A stretch of DNA of 64,000 bases from Alteripontixanthobacter maritimus (lineage in GTDB: Bacteria; Pseudomonadota; Alphaproteobacteria; Sphingomonadales; Sphingomonadaceae), in the NCBI RefSeq assembly GCF_003340475.1, contig NZ_QBKA01000002.1, positions 1,497,501-1,561,500 of the forward strand. The letters are read 5' to 3'. A program made the position numbers and the translations under genes. This document shows, one piece after another, positions 26,675 through 35,884 of the stretch (position 1 is the stretch's first letter; each line of letters starts with the position of its first letter). A model generated the notes under the pieces. That model ran no database searches. It was given only the letters and a program-made list of their open reading frames with translations, and was not told the DNA's origin.

Positions 26675-26899
26675 TTATTTCTTGAGCGAAAGCCCGCCGA
26701 AACGCTTGTTGAACTGCGCAACACGGCCGCCTTCCTGAATCTGCTGCTTGCCGCCAGTCCATGCCGGGTGGCTGGTGGGGTCGATGTCGAGCGTCATGGT
26801 GTCGCCCTCCTTGCCCCAGGTCGAGCGGGTCTGGAATTCGGTGCCGTCGGTCATCTTGACGTTTATGACGTGGTATTCGGGATGCGTATCGGCCTTCAT
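26675..26899 (-). CDS. rpmE: 50S ribosomal protein L31, cysteine-free form
   Basis: A 74-residue ribosomal protein of the large subunit, bridging to the 30S head. Family pattern: [10 protein letters not shown] at the N terminus and [11 protein letters not shown] in the middle, with basic Phe-containing end [12 protein letters not shown]. It has no cysteine at all, so it is the zinc-independent C-minus type, which many bacteria use under zinc limitation or as their only copy. Monocistronic, with its own terminator. A structured repeat element lies upstream (27004-27290). Confidence 0.96.
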   Translation of the reverse strand: MKADTHPEYHVINVKMTDGTEFQTRSTWGKEGDTMTLDIDPTSHPAWTGGKQQIQEGGRVAQFNKRFGGLSLKK

Positions 26900-27003
26900 G
26901 GCTTTGGTCCTTCATAGCATTCGCCCGGTACCGACCGGGCTCGCTGTGTATTGGGAAAGGCGCGCGTCTAGGCGGACGCGGCGGTTTTGGCAATAGTTTG
27001 TTG

Positions 27004-27290
27004 AGCCTCAAGCGGCGGCGGGTGTTTTTGTTTAGACCCTGCGGGCGGAACCCATCCGGGTTCCTTGCTTCCTCGCATAAGCTCGGACGGCCGTTCGGCC
27101 CCTTCGACAGGCTCAGGACATGCTTGCCGTTTGCTGGTCGCAAACGGGATAAGCGTTACCCTCGCAATCTTGGGCCCGGTTCCAGGTCACGGCAGTCATA
27201 GGCCCAAAGGGCCGCCCGCAGCGCGAAGCGCGAGGATAGTCTAAGGGAGCGGACGCGACCGCCGGCGCTTGAGGCTAATCAAAAAACACC
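27004..27290. repeat. Structured intergenic repeat element, copy 1
   Basis: About 287 bases bounded by an 18-bp inverted repeat with one mismatch (27004-27021 and 27259-27276). Inside are a hairpin with arms GGAACCC/GGGTTCC and loop ATCC (27047-27064), a hairpin with arms CCGTTTGC/GCAAACGG and loop TGGTC (27127-27147), and a core from about 27187 to 27271 nearly identical to the copy at 52792-53055. It fills most of the 402-base gap between rpmE and fabZ and begins about 12 bases after the fabZ stop. No protein-like frame is in it. Relative to copy 2 it has an extra segment at about 27101-27124. Confidence 0.85.
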
Positions 27291-27301
27291 ACCACCAACC
27301 C

Positions 27302-27742
27302 TCACGCGATCATCGCGGTGAAGTTCACCTCGCATGTCGTCTTCCCGTTCACGCTTGCCTCGCCGTTGAACTTGCAGACCTTAGCTCGTTTCTGAATGAA
27401 GCTGGCCTTGAGATCGAGCAGACAGCCGGGTTCCACCGGGGCGCGGAACTTGGCGTTTTCGATAGCCATGAAATAGACTAGCTTGCCTGTTCCGGCGAGG
27501 CCGAGGGTTTCTACCGCGAGAATACCCGCCGCCTGGGCCAGCGCCTCAATCTGGAGGACGCCGGGCATGATCGGGCGGCCGGGGAAGTGGCCCTGGAAGA
27601 ACCCTTCGTTGAACGACACCGCCTTGACCGCGTGGATGCTCTCATCGACGATCAGGTTCTCTACCCGATCGACCAGCAGCATCGGATAGCGATGCGGCAA
27701 TGCTTCCAGCACCTTCGCCGTGTCGTAAACGGTATCGCTCAT
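27302..27742 (-). CDS. fabZ: 3-hydroxyacyl-ACP dehydratase FabZ
   Basis: Hot-dog-fold dehydratase of the fatty acid elongation cycle, acting on 3-hydroxyacyl-ACP in the cytoplasm. It has 146 residues. The catalytic pair is His52 in [11 protein letters not shown] and Glu66 in LQIEALAQ, with the family start [12 protein letters not shown]. It is the last gene of the long minus-strand cluster, 21 bases after skp. In many proteobacteria lpxD or lpxA separate skp from fabZ or follow it; none is present here, in keeping with sphingolipid-bearing, LPS-lacking sphingomonads. Confidence 0.97.
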   Translation of the reverse strand: MSDTVYDTAKVLEALPHRYPMLLVDRVENLIVDESIHAVKAVSFNEGFFQGHFPGRPIMPGVLQIEALAQAAGILAVETLGLAGTGKLVYFMAIENAKFRAPVEPGCLLDLKASFIQKRAKVCKFNGEASVNGKTTCEVNFTAMIA

Positions 27743-27763
27743 ACTTCCCCCAGGACCGACGTT

Positions 27764-28441
27764 TTAGCGGCCGGTGGGAGCTGGCGCGGGTGTAGGCTGC
27801 TGGGCCTGCGCGGCGGCAGCGGCGGCCTGCTGTTCGCGAATTTCGCGCGGCAGCCAGCCAGCGGGCGGAACCAGCTGCGCTGTAGGGAGCAGCGTGTTCA
27901 GCTCGTTGATAATGTCCTGCGTGATATTGTAGGGGCTCTCGGCATAAATCACCGCGCCGTTGCTGGCATCGAGCAGCAGCGTGATGTTCTTCTTCGCCAT
28001 GGCCGCCTTCATCGCGGTGTCCAGCTGCTCGCGGATCTGTTCGCCAACATAGGCTTGGCTCAGCTGCACGGGCTGAAGGATGGTCTGCAATTCGCGCTGT
28101 CCGGCCTGCTCGATCTGCTGGATCTGGGCGGCCTGCTGCTGCAACTGGGCGTTGGCGACACCGGCCTGCTGGTCGGCCTGCAGCTTTGCGTAAAGCGGCT
28201 GCAACTGAGCCGAGATTGCCGACTGGCGGGCGTTCGCCTGGTCGATCTGCGGCTTGTAAGTCGTCTGGCGCTGTTCGGCAGCGACGCGGATGGCGGCGCT
28301 TTGCTGAACGACTGCGGGCAGGTTCACCACGGCGATACCGGGCGTTACGGCCTGCGCGGCGGCAGGAGCCATAGCCATCGGGGCGGTCAGTGCTGCGGCT
28401 GCCAGACCGGCGGCCAGCGCCGGCTTCAGAAATTTCATCAT
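27764..28441 (-). CDS. skp: OmpH/Skp family periplasmic chaperone
   Basis: Periplasmic holdase that escorts outer-membrane proteins to BamA. It has 225 residues: signal peptide (about 1-30, ending APAAAQA), a conserved GIAVVNLPAVVQQS strand, a Gln/Ala-rich coiled coil (about 60-135) forming the tentacles, and a disordered Pro/Ala/Gln-rich tail after 200. The ATG overlaps the bamA stop (TGATG). It is longer than E. coli Skp (161 residues), mostly in the tail. Context next to bamA is the family's usual one. Confidence 0.93.
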   Translation of the reverse strand: MMKFLKPALAAGLAAAALTAPMAMAPAAAQAVTPGIAVVNLPAVVQQSAAIRVAAEQRQTTYKPQIDQANARQSAISAQLQPLYAKLQADQQAGVANAQLQQQAAQIQQIEQAGQRELQTILQPVQLSQAYVGEQIREQLDTAMKAAMAKKNITLLLDASNGAVIYAESPYNITQDIINELNTLLPTAQLVPPAGWLPREIREQQAAAAAAQAQQPTPAPAPTGR

Positions 28442-31203
28442 CAGAATTGCGTTCCTACGTTGAATGTAAACAGTTTGGTGTCGTCACCCGGCTGGCTTTT
28501 CAGCACCTTGGCTACGTCGATCCGGAATGGCCCGAAAGGCGAATTCCAGTTGACGCCGATCCCCACCGAAACGCGCGGGCTGGCGCTGTCGCCCAGGAAC
28601 ACTTCCTGGAATGGCAGCGCGATTTGGCGCTGCGCTGGGTCGAGCGGATTGCCCATGGCATCCGTCGGATCGGTCGTGAAGGTCGGAGGCTGGTCCCCTA
28701 CGCCAGGCAGGATGAACAGCTGATTGCCATCGGCATCGAACTGGTTGGCGAGGATCCCTTCCGGGAACGGACTGACGTTCAGCACCGGGTCGGTCACACT
28801 GAACAAGGCACCGACATCGACGAAGATCGAAGGCCGCAGCCCCAGCTCGCTCGCCCCGCTGCCGAGCGGGATTTCCAGCTCCGCGCGGCCGAGATAATAG
28901 GCGTTGCCGCCAATCGCATCGTCGGAAACGAGATCTTCGTCGGTAATGACTTCGGGAATGCCGTCGCCATCGGTATCGCGCAATGGCTGGCGGATGACAC
29001 GCGGTCCCACGCCGCGAATGTCGAACCCGCGGAACTGCGGTTCGCCAAGGAAGAACCGGTCGGTCAGGCGAACATCATCGACGCCAGCTCCCTCGCGGTC
29101 CTCGAAGCCCTTGATCGCGCCCCCTTCCGCCTGAAGCGAGAAAATAAAGCCGCCGCCGACGTTGAAGTATTGCGCAATCTTGCCCTTGATCCGGGCGTAA
29201 TTGGTATCCCCGCCGAGACCCGCATATTCCGCCGTCAACGATACGCTGCGTCCGGAACTCGGCCGGAAACGGTTGTTCAGCGTTTCATGCACCACCGTCG
29301 CGCCGAGAATGGATGACAGGCGGTTGCCGAGCGTGTCGCACAGATAACGGCCTGCGCGAATGGGATCGCAGGTTGCGATGCCATCCCCGTCGAGGTCGCT
29401 GAAGAACTGGCTCTCGTCGAGGCTGATCTGGTCGTAGTTCAGCGTGTAGCTGCCGACCAGAGACATATACTCGCTCAAAGGCACGCCGACCCGCGCCTGA
29501 AAGCCGGTCGTCGCCTGCGAGAATGTCGTGGAATTGTCGTTCCGGAAATTGAAGCTGCTGAGATCGCGCCGGTACACATCCACGCCGGCCGAGATGTTCC
29601 GGTCGAACAGATAGGGGTCGGTGAAGCTCAACTGCGCCGCACGCGAGAAGCGCGAATAATTGACGCTGGCACCCAGTGTCTGGCCCCGCCCGCGGAAGTT
29701 ACGCTGGCGGATCGAGGCGGACAGCAGGAAGCTTTCGATGGAGGAGAACCCGGCCGACAGCTGCAATTCGCCGGTCGGCTTCTCTTCCACGTTGGCTTCC
29801 AGGATAATGCGGTCGGGCGCGCTGCCTTCGACCTGCGTGATCTCGAAATTTTCCTGGAAGTAACCCAGCGACTTGATGCGGTTGCTGGAGCGTTTGACCT
29901 GCAGCGAGTTGAACGCATCGCCTTCCGCCACGCGGAATTCGCGGCGGATGACCTTGTCCTGCGTCAGCGTGTTGCCGTTGACGTCAATGCGCTCGACATA
30001 AACGCGCGGCGCCTCGCGCAGCACGAACGTCACGTCCATTTCGCGGTTTTCGCGGTCCCGCTCGATACGCGGCGATACGTCGGCAAAGGCATAGCCGAAC
30101 GTTCCGGCCAGCTCGCTGAAATTCTCTACCGTGTCTTCGACGGTCTTGGCGTTGTACCAGTCGCCCTGCTTGATCGCCAGGCCGCTGCTCATCCGGTCGC
30201 TGTCGAAATCGCGCAGCTGGCTTTCGACGTTCACGTCGCCGAATTTGTAGCGTTCGCCTTCCTCCACCACATAGGTGATGATGAAGTCCTTCTTGTCCTG
30301 CGTCAGCTCTGCCACGGCTGATACGACGCGGAAGTCGGTATAGCCTTCGGTGAGATAGAACTGGCGCAGCCGCTGCTGGTCGAAGGCAAGACGGTCGGGA
30401 TCGTAGCTCGTGTTGCTGGACAGGAAGCTGGTCAGCCGGGCCTGCTTGGTCAGCATTTCGCCGCGCAGCTCGCCGTCGGAAAACTTCTCGTTGCCGATAA
30501 TGTTGATCTGGCGGACCTTGGACTTGGGCCCCTCCTCGATTTCGAACACGATATCGACGCGGTTCTGGCCAAGCTGCACCATCTTGGGTTCGACAGTGGC
30601 AGCGAACCGGCCCTGGCGTTTGTACAGTTCGATAATGCGGGCGACGTCGGCGCGCACTTTCGACCGGGTGAAGATCTGCCGCGCGGTCAGCTTGATCTCG
30701 GGCAGGATCTTGTCGTCCTTGATCCGCTTGTTGCCTTCCAGCACTATGCGGTTGACGACCGGGTTCTCGGTCAGCGTGATTAGCACCGCGCCGTTGTCAT
30801 TGCGGACATCGTAGGTGGCGAACAATTCGGTCGCCGCCAGTTCCTTCAATGTCTGGTCGCCGCGTTCCTGCGACCATACCTGGCCGGGGCGCAGGGTGAT
30901 GTAGGACAGGATTGTCTGCGGCTCCAACCGCTGCGCACCGGATACCGAGATCGTACGGATCACATCGGATTGCTGCGCCGTCGCCGGTGTCTGCTGGACC
31001 GCCGTCCGACCGGAAGGCTGCGCAGTTTGCGTCGCCGCATCGGCATCGCCTGTATCCTGCGCCAGAGCCATAACCGGCATGCAGGCAAGCGCCGTACCGC
31101 CGAGCAGAACGCCGAACAAACGCGAGTTGCGCGAGATGCGATGCGCACCGGAATCGACCGAAGTGGTTTCAGGCGGCATGGCTTCTAAATTCCGTCCACT
31201 CAT
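28441..31203 (-). CDS. bamA: Outer membrane protein assembly factor BamA
   Basis: Essential insertase of beta-barrel proteins in the outer membrane. It has 920 residues: an N-terminal signal sequence (about 25-50, ending ALAQ), a Gln/Thr-rich linker, five POTRA domains (about 80-430), and a 16-stranded barrel to the C-terminal Phe (FNVGTQF). The barrel contains the conserved FFLGEPQFRGFDIRGVGPR region, with the RGF motif of the lid loop. It is about 110 residues longer than the E. coli protein, largely through the linker and extracellular loops. ATG 31203 has GGAGAG upstream; a second Met eight codons on is possible. Confidence 0.97.
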   Translation of the reverse strand: MSGRNLEAMPPETTSVDSGAHRISRNSRLFGVLLGGTALACMPVMALAQDTGDADAATQTAQPSGRTAVQQTPATAQQSDVIRTISVSGAQRLEPQTILSYITLRPGQVWSQERGDQTLKELAATELFATYDVRNDNGAVLITLTENPVVNRIVLEGNKRIKDDKILPEIKLTARQIFTRSKVRADVARIIELYKRQGRFAATVEPKMVQLGQNRVDIVFEIEEGPKSKVRQINIIGNEKFSDGELRGEMLTKQARLTSFLSSNTSYDPDRLAFDQQRLRQFYLTEGYTDFRVVSAVAELTQDKKDFIITYVVEEGERYKFGDVNVESQLRDFDSDRMSSGLAIKQGDWYNAKTVEDTVENFSELAGTFGYAFADVSPRIERDRENREMDVTFVLREAPRVYVERIDVNGNTLTQDKVIRREFRVAEGDAFNSLQVKRSSNRIKSLGYFQENFEITQVEGSAPDRIILEANVEEKPTGELQLSAGFSSIESFLLSASIRQRNFRGRGQTLGASVNYSRFSRAAQLSFTDPYLFDRNISAGVDVYRRDLSSFNFRNDNSTTFSQATTGFQARVGVPLSEYMSLVGSYTLNYDQISLDESQFFSDLDGDGIATCDPIRAGRYLCDTLGNRLSSILGATVVHETLNNRFRPSSGRSVSLTAEYAGLGGDTNYARIKGKIAQYFNVGGGFIFSLQAEGGAIKGFEDREGAGVDDVRLTDRFFLGEPQFRGFDIRGVGPRVIRQPLRDTDGDGIPEVITDEDLVSDDAIGGNAYYLGRAELEIPLGSGASELGLRPSIFVDVGALFSVTDPVLNVSPFPEGILANQFDADGNQLFILPGVGDQPPTFTTDPTDAMGNPLDPAQRQIALPFQEVFLGDSASPRVSVGIGVNWNSPFGPFRIDVAKVLKSQPGDDTKLFTFNVGTQF

Positions 31204-31360
31204 AAAGCGTGGCTCTCCGTGAAATTCATTCGCGCGGATGTGTCCTGCCCCGGTCCCGCCCGCCGCGCCGGGGAGAGGTGCGCCCCTTGCCCGATGCGCC
31301 CGCCACTATCAAGCGGTGCGCCCCGTCAAGGGAAGCGATTTATCCCCGCCTCCCGGCCCG

Positions 31361-32500
31361 TCAGGCGCCGAACCAGGGGATCGTGATGATGTCGTTCACC
31401 GTCACGAAGATCATCAGAGTCAAAACCACTACCACCCCCCCGCGATAGGCCAGCTCCATACCTTTTTCGCCGACGGGCTTCCTGCGGATTGCTTCGGCCG
31501 CGTAAAATGCCAGATGCCCACCGTCGAGCGCGGGGATTGGCAGCAGGTTAATGAATGCCAAGTTAAGCGAGATGAGCGCCGCGAACCAGACAAACGCCTG
31601 TGTGCCCCGGCTGAGCTGCTCGCCGGAAAATTTCGCGATTTTGAGCGGCCCGCCCAATTCGCGGACCGAGCGATCGCCGGTGACGATCTGCTTGATCCCG
31701 GTGACCATCATGACCGTCATATCAACCGTTTGGCTATATGCGATCGATGCGGCCTCGCCCACCCCCACGGGCACCATTTCAGCCTCGATCGGAGCGGATT
31801 CCACACCGATCCGGCCAATCTTACTTTCGTTGCCGAACTCGTCCTTCTCCATCGTCGCGCCGATGGTAACCGGCAGGTCGAATGTGCGGCCATCGCGGTC
31901 GAGCGTAATGTCGATCGTTTCGTTCGGGTAGAACACGATGCGCTTCACCACATCGCGGAAATCCGCCACTTCCTCGCCATCGATGGCGACGATGCGGTCG
32001 CCGATCTGCATCCCGGCTTCGCGTGCCGGGCTGGTTTCGGCAAACGCGGCGACGCTGGTCTGTTCATCGAGATTGGTCGGCACCGCCTTACCGTAGATCA
32101 GCGCGAACCCGGCGAAGATCGCCAGCGTAATGATCAGGTTCGTGGCCGGTCCCGCGAACACGATGAGCGCGCGCTTCCACAAGGCCGCGTATTGAAAAGC
32201 GCCCTGACGGTCCTCCTCCGTCATCGCGGCAGCCGCTTGCGCATCGGGAATGCTGGCGGGATTCATGTCGCCGCGAAACTGGACATAACCGCCCAGCGGC
32301 AGCGCGGAAAGCTTCCACCGGGTGCCGCGTTTGTCGGTAAAGCCCGCCAGTTCCTTACCGAAGCCCACCGAAAACGCATCCGCGCCAACACCGAACATCC
32401 TGCCGACCAGGTAATGCCCGAATTCGTGCAACGTCACGAGCGGGCCGAGAATCAACAGGAAGCCGGCGATGTAGAACCAGAAGGGCGGCGATTCGATCAA
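31361..32500 (-). CDS. rseP: Site-2 protease RseP
   Basis: Inner-membrane zinc protease that cuts anti-sigma factors inside the membrane in the envelope stress pathway. It has 379 residues. The metal motif HEFGH lies at 25-29 in the first helix, a PDZ domain is central (about 125-200, GMQIGDRIVAIDGEEV), and the third metal ligand is in NLLPIPALDGGHL near the C terminus. It has one PDZ domain by my reading, whereas E. coli RseP has two. The start overlaps the dxr stop (ATGA). Confidence 0.96.
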   Translation of the reverse strand: MIESPPFWFYIAGFLLILGPLVTLHEFGHYLVGRMFGVGADAFSVGFGKELAGFTDKRGTRWKLSALPLGGYVQFRGDMNPASIPDAQAAAAMTEEDRQGAFQYAALWKRALIVFAGPATNLIITLAIFAGFALIYGKAVPTNLDEQTSVAAFAETSPAREAGMQIGDRIVAIDGEEVADFRDVVKRIVFYPNETIDITLDRDGRTFDLPVTIGATMEKDEFGNESKIGRIGVESAPIEAEMVPVGVGEAASIAYSQTVDMTVMMVTGIKQIVTGDRSVRELGGPLKIAKFSGEQLSRGTQAFVWFAALISLNLAFINLLPIPALDGGHLAFYAAEAIRRKPVGEKGMELAYRGGVVVVLTLMIFVTVNDIITIPWFGA

Positions 32501-33657
32501 GCGTAAGTCTCCAAGGCGGTTTCGGCGCAGGCACGAGCCTCGGCATCGACGGCGAGGACTGCGTCCAGCGTCGTCGGCGGGGTCAGCGACAGGCGTTCCA
32601 GGGTCTCCGCCACTGTTACGGTAATATCTGTGAACCCGATCTTACCGGCGAGAAACGCCGCCACCGCTACCTCGTTTGCCGCATTGAGGATCGCCGGAGT
32701 CGCCCCGCCCGCATTGGCGGCATTGCGCGCCAGTTTTGTGGCCGGGAACCGCTCTTCATCTGGCGCAAAAAAGCTTAGTTCCCCGATGGTTGCCAGATCC
32801 AGCGGAGCCATCGGCGTATCCATCCGGGCAGGATGCGCAAGGCAGGATGCGATCGGCACGCGCATGTCGGACGGCCCGAGCTGGGCCAGCGTGGACCCGT
32901 CGCGATATTCCACCATGGAATGAATCACGCTTTGCGGGTGGACCACGATGGCTAGCCGGTCGAGCCCTACCGGGAACAGGTGGTGCGCCTCGATAAACTC
33001 CAGCCCCTTGTTCATCATGGTGGCGGAATCGACGCTGATCTTGGCGCCCATATCCCAATTGGGATGCGCCACCGCTTCTGCCGGAGTGGTCGCGGCAAGC
33101 TCGGCCAGCGTTTTCGTACGCAGCGGGCCGCCGCTGGCAGTCAGCGTGATGCGGGCCACGTCGGCAATGTCGTTCCCGGCCAGGCACTGGAAGATGGCGT
33201 TGTGTTCGCTATCGACCGGCAGCAGGGTTGCGCCGTTCCTCGCCACGGCAGCGGTCATCACCTCGCCTGCAGAAACCAGCGCTTCCTTGTTGGCGAGCGC
33301 GATCGTGCGGCCCTGTTCGATGGCGGCCATGGTCGGGGCAAGGCCCGCGCAGCCGACGATGGCGGCCACAACGATATCGGCAGGACGGGTGGCCGCCTCG
33401 CACAGCGCTTGGTTGCCGCCAGCCGCCTCGATCCCGCTGTCCGCCAGCGCGTCGCGCAGTCCGGGCAGGCAGCTTTCCTCGGCCACTACCGCGCATTCAG
33501 CATTAAATTCGCGCGCCAGCTTCGCCAGTTCCGCTGCGCTGCAATTTGCGGTCAACGCGACCACCCGCCAGCTCTTGGGCGAGCGGCGCACGAGGTCCAG
33601 CGTGGACGCGCCAACCGATCCGGTTGCGCCGAGGATCGTAATCGAACGAGGTGTCAT
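32497..33657 (-). CDS. dxr: 1-deoxy-D-xylulose 5-phosphate reductoisomerase
   Basis: Second step of the MEP isoprenoid pathway, making 2-C-methylerythritol 4-phosphate with NADPH. It has 386 residues: N-terminal NADPH domain with ILGATGSVGASTLDL, the catalytic region with TASGGPLR and SVDSATMMNKGLEFIEAHHLF (metal and substrate ligands), and a C-terminal helical domain. An in-frame stretch upstream overlaps cdsA and is excluded. Ten bases separate it from cdsA. It feeds uppS and the polyprenyl synthase at 55852-56874. Confidence 0.97.
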   Translation of the reverse strand: MTPRSITILGATGSVGASTLDLVRRSPKSWRVVALTANCSAAELAKLAREFNAECAVVAEESCLPGLRDALADSGIEAAGGNQALCEAATRPADIVVAAIVGCAGLAPTMAAIEQGRTIALANKEALVSAGEVMTAAVARNGATLLPVDSEHNAIFQCLAGNDIADVARITLTASGGPLRTKTLAELAATTPAEAVAHPNWDMGAKISVDSATMMNKGLEFIEAHHLFPVGLDRLAIVVHPQSVIHSMVEYRDGSTLAQLGPSDMRVPIASCLAHPARMDTPMAPLDLATIGELSFFAPDEERFPATKLARNAANAGGATPAILNAANEVAVAAFLAGKIGFTDITVTVAETLERLSLTPPTTLDAVLAVDAEARACAETALETYA

Positions 33658-33667
33658 GCGCAGTGTC

Positions 33668-34507
33668 TTACCACGGGGAGGAGCCGAACAGCAGCCCCGC
33701 CACGATGCTGACCGGAAGCAGCCCGTCCACCCGGTCGAACACGCCGCCATGGCCGGGGATCAAAGTGGAGCTGTCTTTCATGTTGGCGCGCCGTTTCAGC
33801 CAGCTTTCGAAAAAGTCACCCGCCTGCGCCAGCACCGCGATTGCGGCACCGACGATCGGAAGGACCACCGCCGGCGTGTCGCCGAAGAAGACCGACAGAT
33901 CGATCTTGCCCGGATTGGCGTGCCGCCCGGTGAACAGGGTGGAGGCGATATATAGCCAGAGCGTCGCCCCGACGACCCCGCCCAGCAATCCCGCCCATGT
34001 CTTGGATGGGCTGATACGCGGCGCGATTTTCGGCCCCCCAATGGTCCGCCCGAAGAAATAGGCAAAGATATCGACGAACGCGACGGCCACGATAACCGCA
34101 ATCAGCAGGCGGGCGTTCATTCCGGTCAGCATCAGTCCGGCCAGTGCGATATAGGCCGCGCCCGCCGCCATGCCCGCGACTTTCGTAGGCAGCGTCTCCG
34201 CAGCCCGGCCGACCAGCCGCAGCAATTCGAAAAAGCAGATCGCGGCTACCAGCCACAGGAACGCCTTCAGCGCCGGACCACCCAGATACAGCTGCAACGT
34301 CGCCACCGCCACCATGACCACGGCAGAGGCCGTACGCACCGGCAGGTCCGACGTTTTCATCCATAGCGGCAGGTGGACGTATTTGCGGGCGCGGTTCCTG
34401 AAGCGGTCACGCCGACGCAGCGCCATTGCGGGCTCGCCATGGGTCGCGGGAGCGTCCGGCACAGAGCTTTGCGGTTCGGGGGCTTCCGGCCCGTCAGCGT
34501 CCACCAT
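33668..34507 (-). CDS. cdsA: Phosphatidate cytidylyltransferase
   Basis: Makes CDP-diacylglycerol from phosphatidate and CTP in the inner membrane, supplying pgsA and pssA. It has 279 residues with about eight helices. The family signature is complete in LKRRANMKDSSTLIPGHGG followed by VFDRVDG. The chosen ATG overlaps the uppS stop region by 14 bases; the first 45 residues are Pro/Ala-rich and poorly conserved, so the internal MALRRRDRFRN (near 34426) is an alternative start. Confidence 0.95.
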   Translation of the reverse strand: MVDADGPEAPEPQSSVPDAPATHGEPAMALRRRDRFRNRARKYVHLPLWMKTSDLPVRTASAVVMVAVATLQLYLGGPALKAFLWLVAAICFFELLRLVGRAAETLPTKVAGMAAGAAYIALAGLMLTGMNARLLIAVIVAVAFVDIFAYFFGRTIGGPKIAPRISPSKTWAGLLGGVVGATLWLYIASTLFTGRHANPGKIDLSVFFGDTPAVVLPIVGAAIAVLAQAGDFFESWLKRRANMKDSSTLIPGHGGVFDRVDGLLPVSIVAGLLFGSSPW

Positions 34508-35183
34508 AGCGCCGCTCCCGATTGGCAAAATCCTCGAGCGCCGCGCGCAAATGGTCCGGCGTAAAGTCCGGCCACAGCGTATCGACAAACAGCATTTCGG
34601 CATAGGCCGCCTGCCACAGCAGGAAGTTGGACAGTCGCACTTCGCCGCTGGTGCGGATCAGCAGGTCGAGCGGCGGAAGGTCAGCGGTGTCCAAATGTGC
34701 GGCGATGCTATCTGCAGTCACCTTGCCCGCACCGTTGCTTTGGGCTGCGGCCTGCGCTGCAGCGCGCGCGATCTCGTCTTGCGACCCGTAATTGAGCGCG
34801 ACTGCCAGAGTGCGCGATCCCTCAGCGGTCCGTTCGAGCGCATCTTCGAGCATTTCCACGATATCGGGCGCAAGCCCTTGCCAATCGCCGATAATTATGA
34901 GGCGCACATCGTTGGACACAAATTCCGGCAGGTCCGATTTGATGAAGCGCCGCATCAGCGCCATCAGATCGTCGACTTCCTCGTCCGGCCGTTTCCAGTT
35001 TTCCGAACTGAAGGCATACAGTGTCAGGCATTCCAGCCCCAGCGGCTCGACATTGCGGACCAGTTCGCGCACCGCTTCCACGCCCTTGCGGTGGCCCATT
35101 GCGCGCGGCAACGCGCGGCGCTTCGCCCAGCGGCCATTGCCATCCATGATTATGGCGACATGTTTGGCGCGGGCGTCATTCAT
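34494..35183 (-). CDS. uppS: Undecaprenyl diphosphate synthase
   Basis: cis-Prenyltransferase producing the C55 carrier lipid of peptidoglycan synthesis. It has 229 residues with catalytic Asp14 in IIMDGNGRWAKRR, the RxxGH element in AMGHRKG, and the substrate-binding end LIRTSGEVRLSNFLLWQ. In the usual family motif the residue after RTSGE is a basic or hydrophobic one, here V. Purine-rich GGGGCGG precedes the ATG. It lies 112 bases after frr and overlaps cdsA slightly. Confidence 0.97.
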   Translation of the reverse strand: MNDARAKHVAIIMDGNGRWAKRRALPRAMGHRKGVEAVRELVRNVEPLGLECLTLYAFSSENWKRPDEEVDDLMALMRRFIKSDLPEFVSNDVRLIIIGDWQGLAPDIVEMLEDALERTAEGSRTLAVALNYGSQDEIARAAAQAAAQSNGAGKVTADSIAAHLDTADLPPLDLLIRTSGEVRLSNFLLWQAAYAEMLFVDTLWPDFTPDHLRAALEDFANRERRYGGR

Positions 35184-35295
35184 ATCCGCCCCGGACCCTG
35201 CAATCCGTTCGCGTCGAGCGCGGCCGAGATGCCGGGTGCGCTCGACACGAACGGGCTTGGTCTGGCTAACAGAACGAAAAGGCCCCCCTGCCCCC

Positions 35296-35853
35296 TCACT
35301 GCGTCATGATTTCCTTGACCTTTACCTCGACCGCAGCGTCGGTTTCGGCTGCGTATTTGTCGGTCAGCGTCTGCACATCGTCCTCGAACCGCTTGCGCTC
35401 GTCTTCCGAGATATCCTTCTTCTTCTCGTCTTCCTTCAGATTTTCCATCCCGTCACGCCGGACATTGCGAATCGCGATCTTGGCGTTCTCGCCATATTTG
35501 CCCGCCAGTTTGGCTAGCTCCTTGCGCCGTTCCTCGTTGAGATCGGGCATCGGCAAGCGCAGCGTCTGACCGTCCTGCATCGGGTTAAGGCCCAGATTAG
35601 CCTTGGAAATACCCTTCTCCACAGCGGTTACGTTGGCCTTATCCCAGACCTGCACGCTTAACATGCGCGGCTCCGGCGCGGAGACGGTGGCCACCTGGTT
35701 GAGCGGCATCATCGAGCCATATACATCGACCATTACCGGATCGAGCAGCGAGGTGTTGGCGCGTCCCGTCCGCAAGCCCGACAGATCGCCTTTCAGGCTT
35801 TCCACTGCGCCCTGCATCCGGCGCTCGATATCGCTCTTGTCGAATTTTGCCAT
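35296..35853 (-). CDS. frr: Ribosome recycling factor
   Basis: Splits post-termination ribosomes together with EF-G. It has 185 residues, the family's standard length, in a three-helix bundle plus a small beta domain. Recognisable parts are [20 protein letters not shown] near residue 20 and [20 protein letters not shown] in the C-terminal half. AAGGAG is 8 bases from the ATG. It follows pyrH by 31 bases, the standard order. Confidence 0.98.
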   Translation of the reverse strand: MAKFDKSDIERRMQGAVESLKGDLSGLRTGRANTSLLDPVMVDVYGSMMPLNQVATVSAPEPRMLSVQVWDKANVTAVEKGISKANLGLNPMQDGQTLRLPMPDLNEERRKELAKLAGKYGENAKIAIRNVRRDGMENLKEDEKKKDISEDERKRFEDDVQTLTDKYAAETDAAVEVKVKEIMTQ

Positions 35854-35884
35854 GGTGAGGCTCCTTCCCGTATTTTTGGTTAGA

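Noticed and set aside
26998-27201. Open frame in the repeat element
   Set aside because: Codes for low-complexity Arg-rich sequence that follows from the repeat; also seen in the second copy in a different form.
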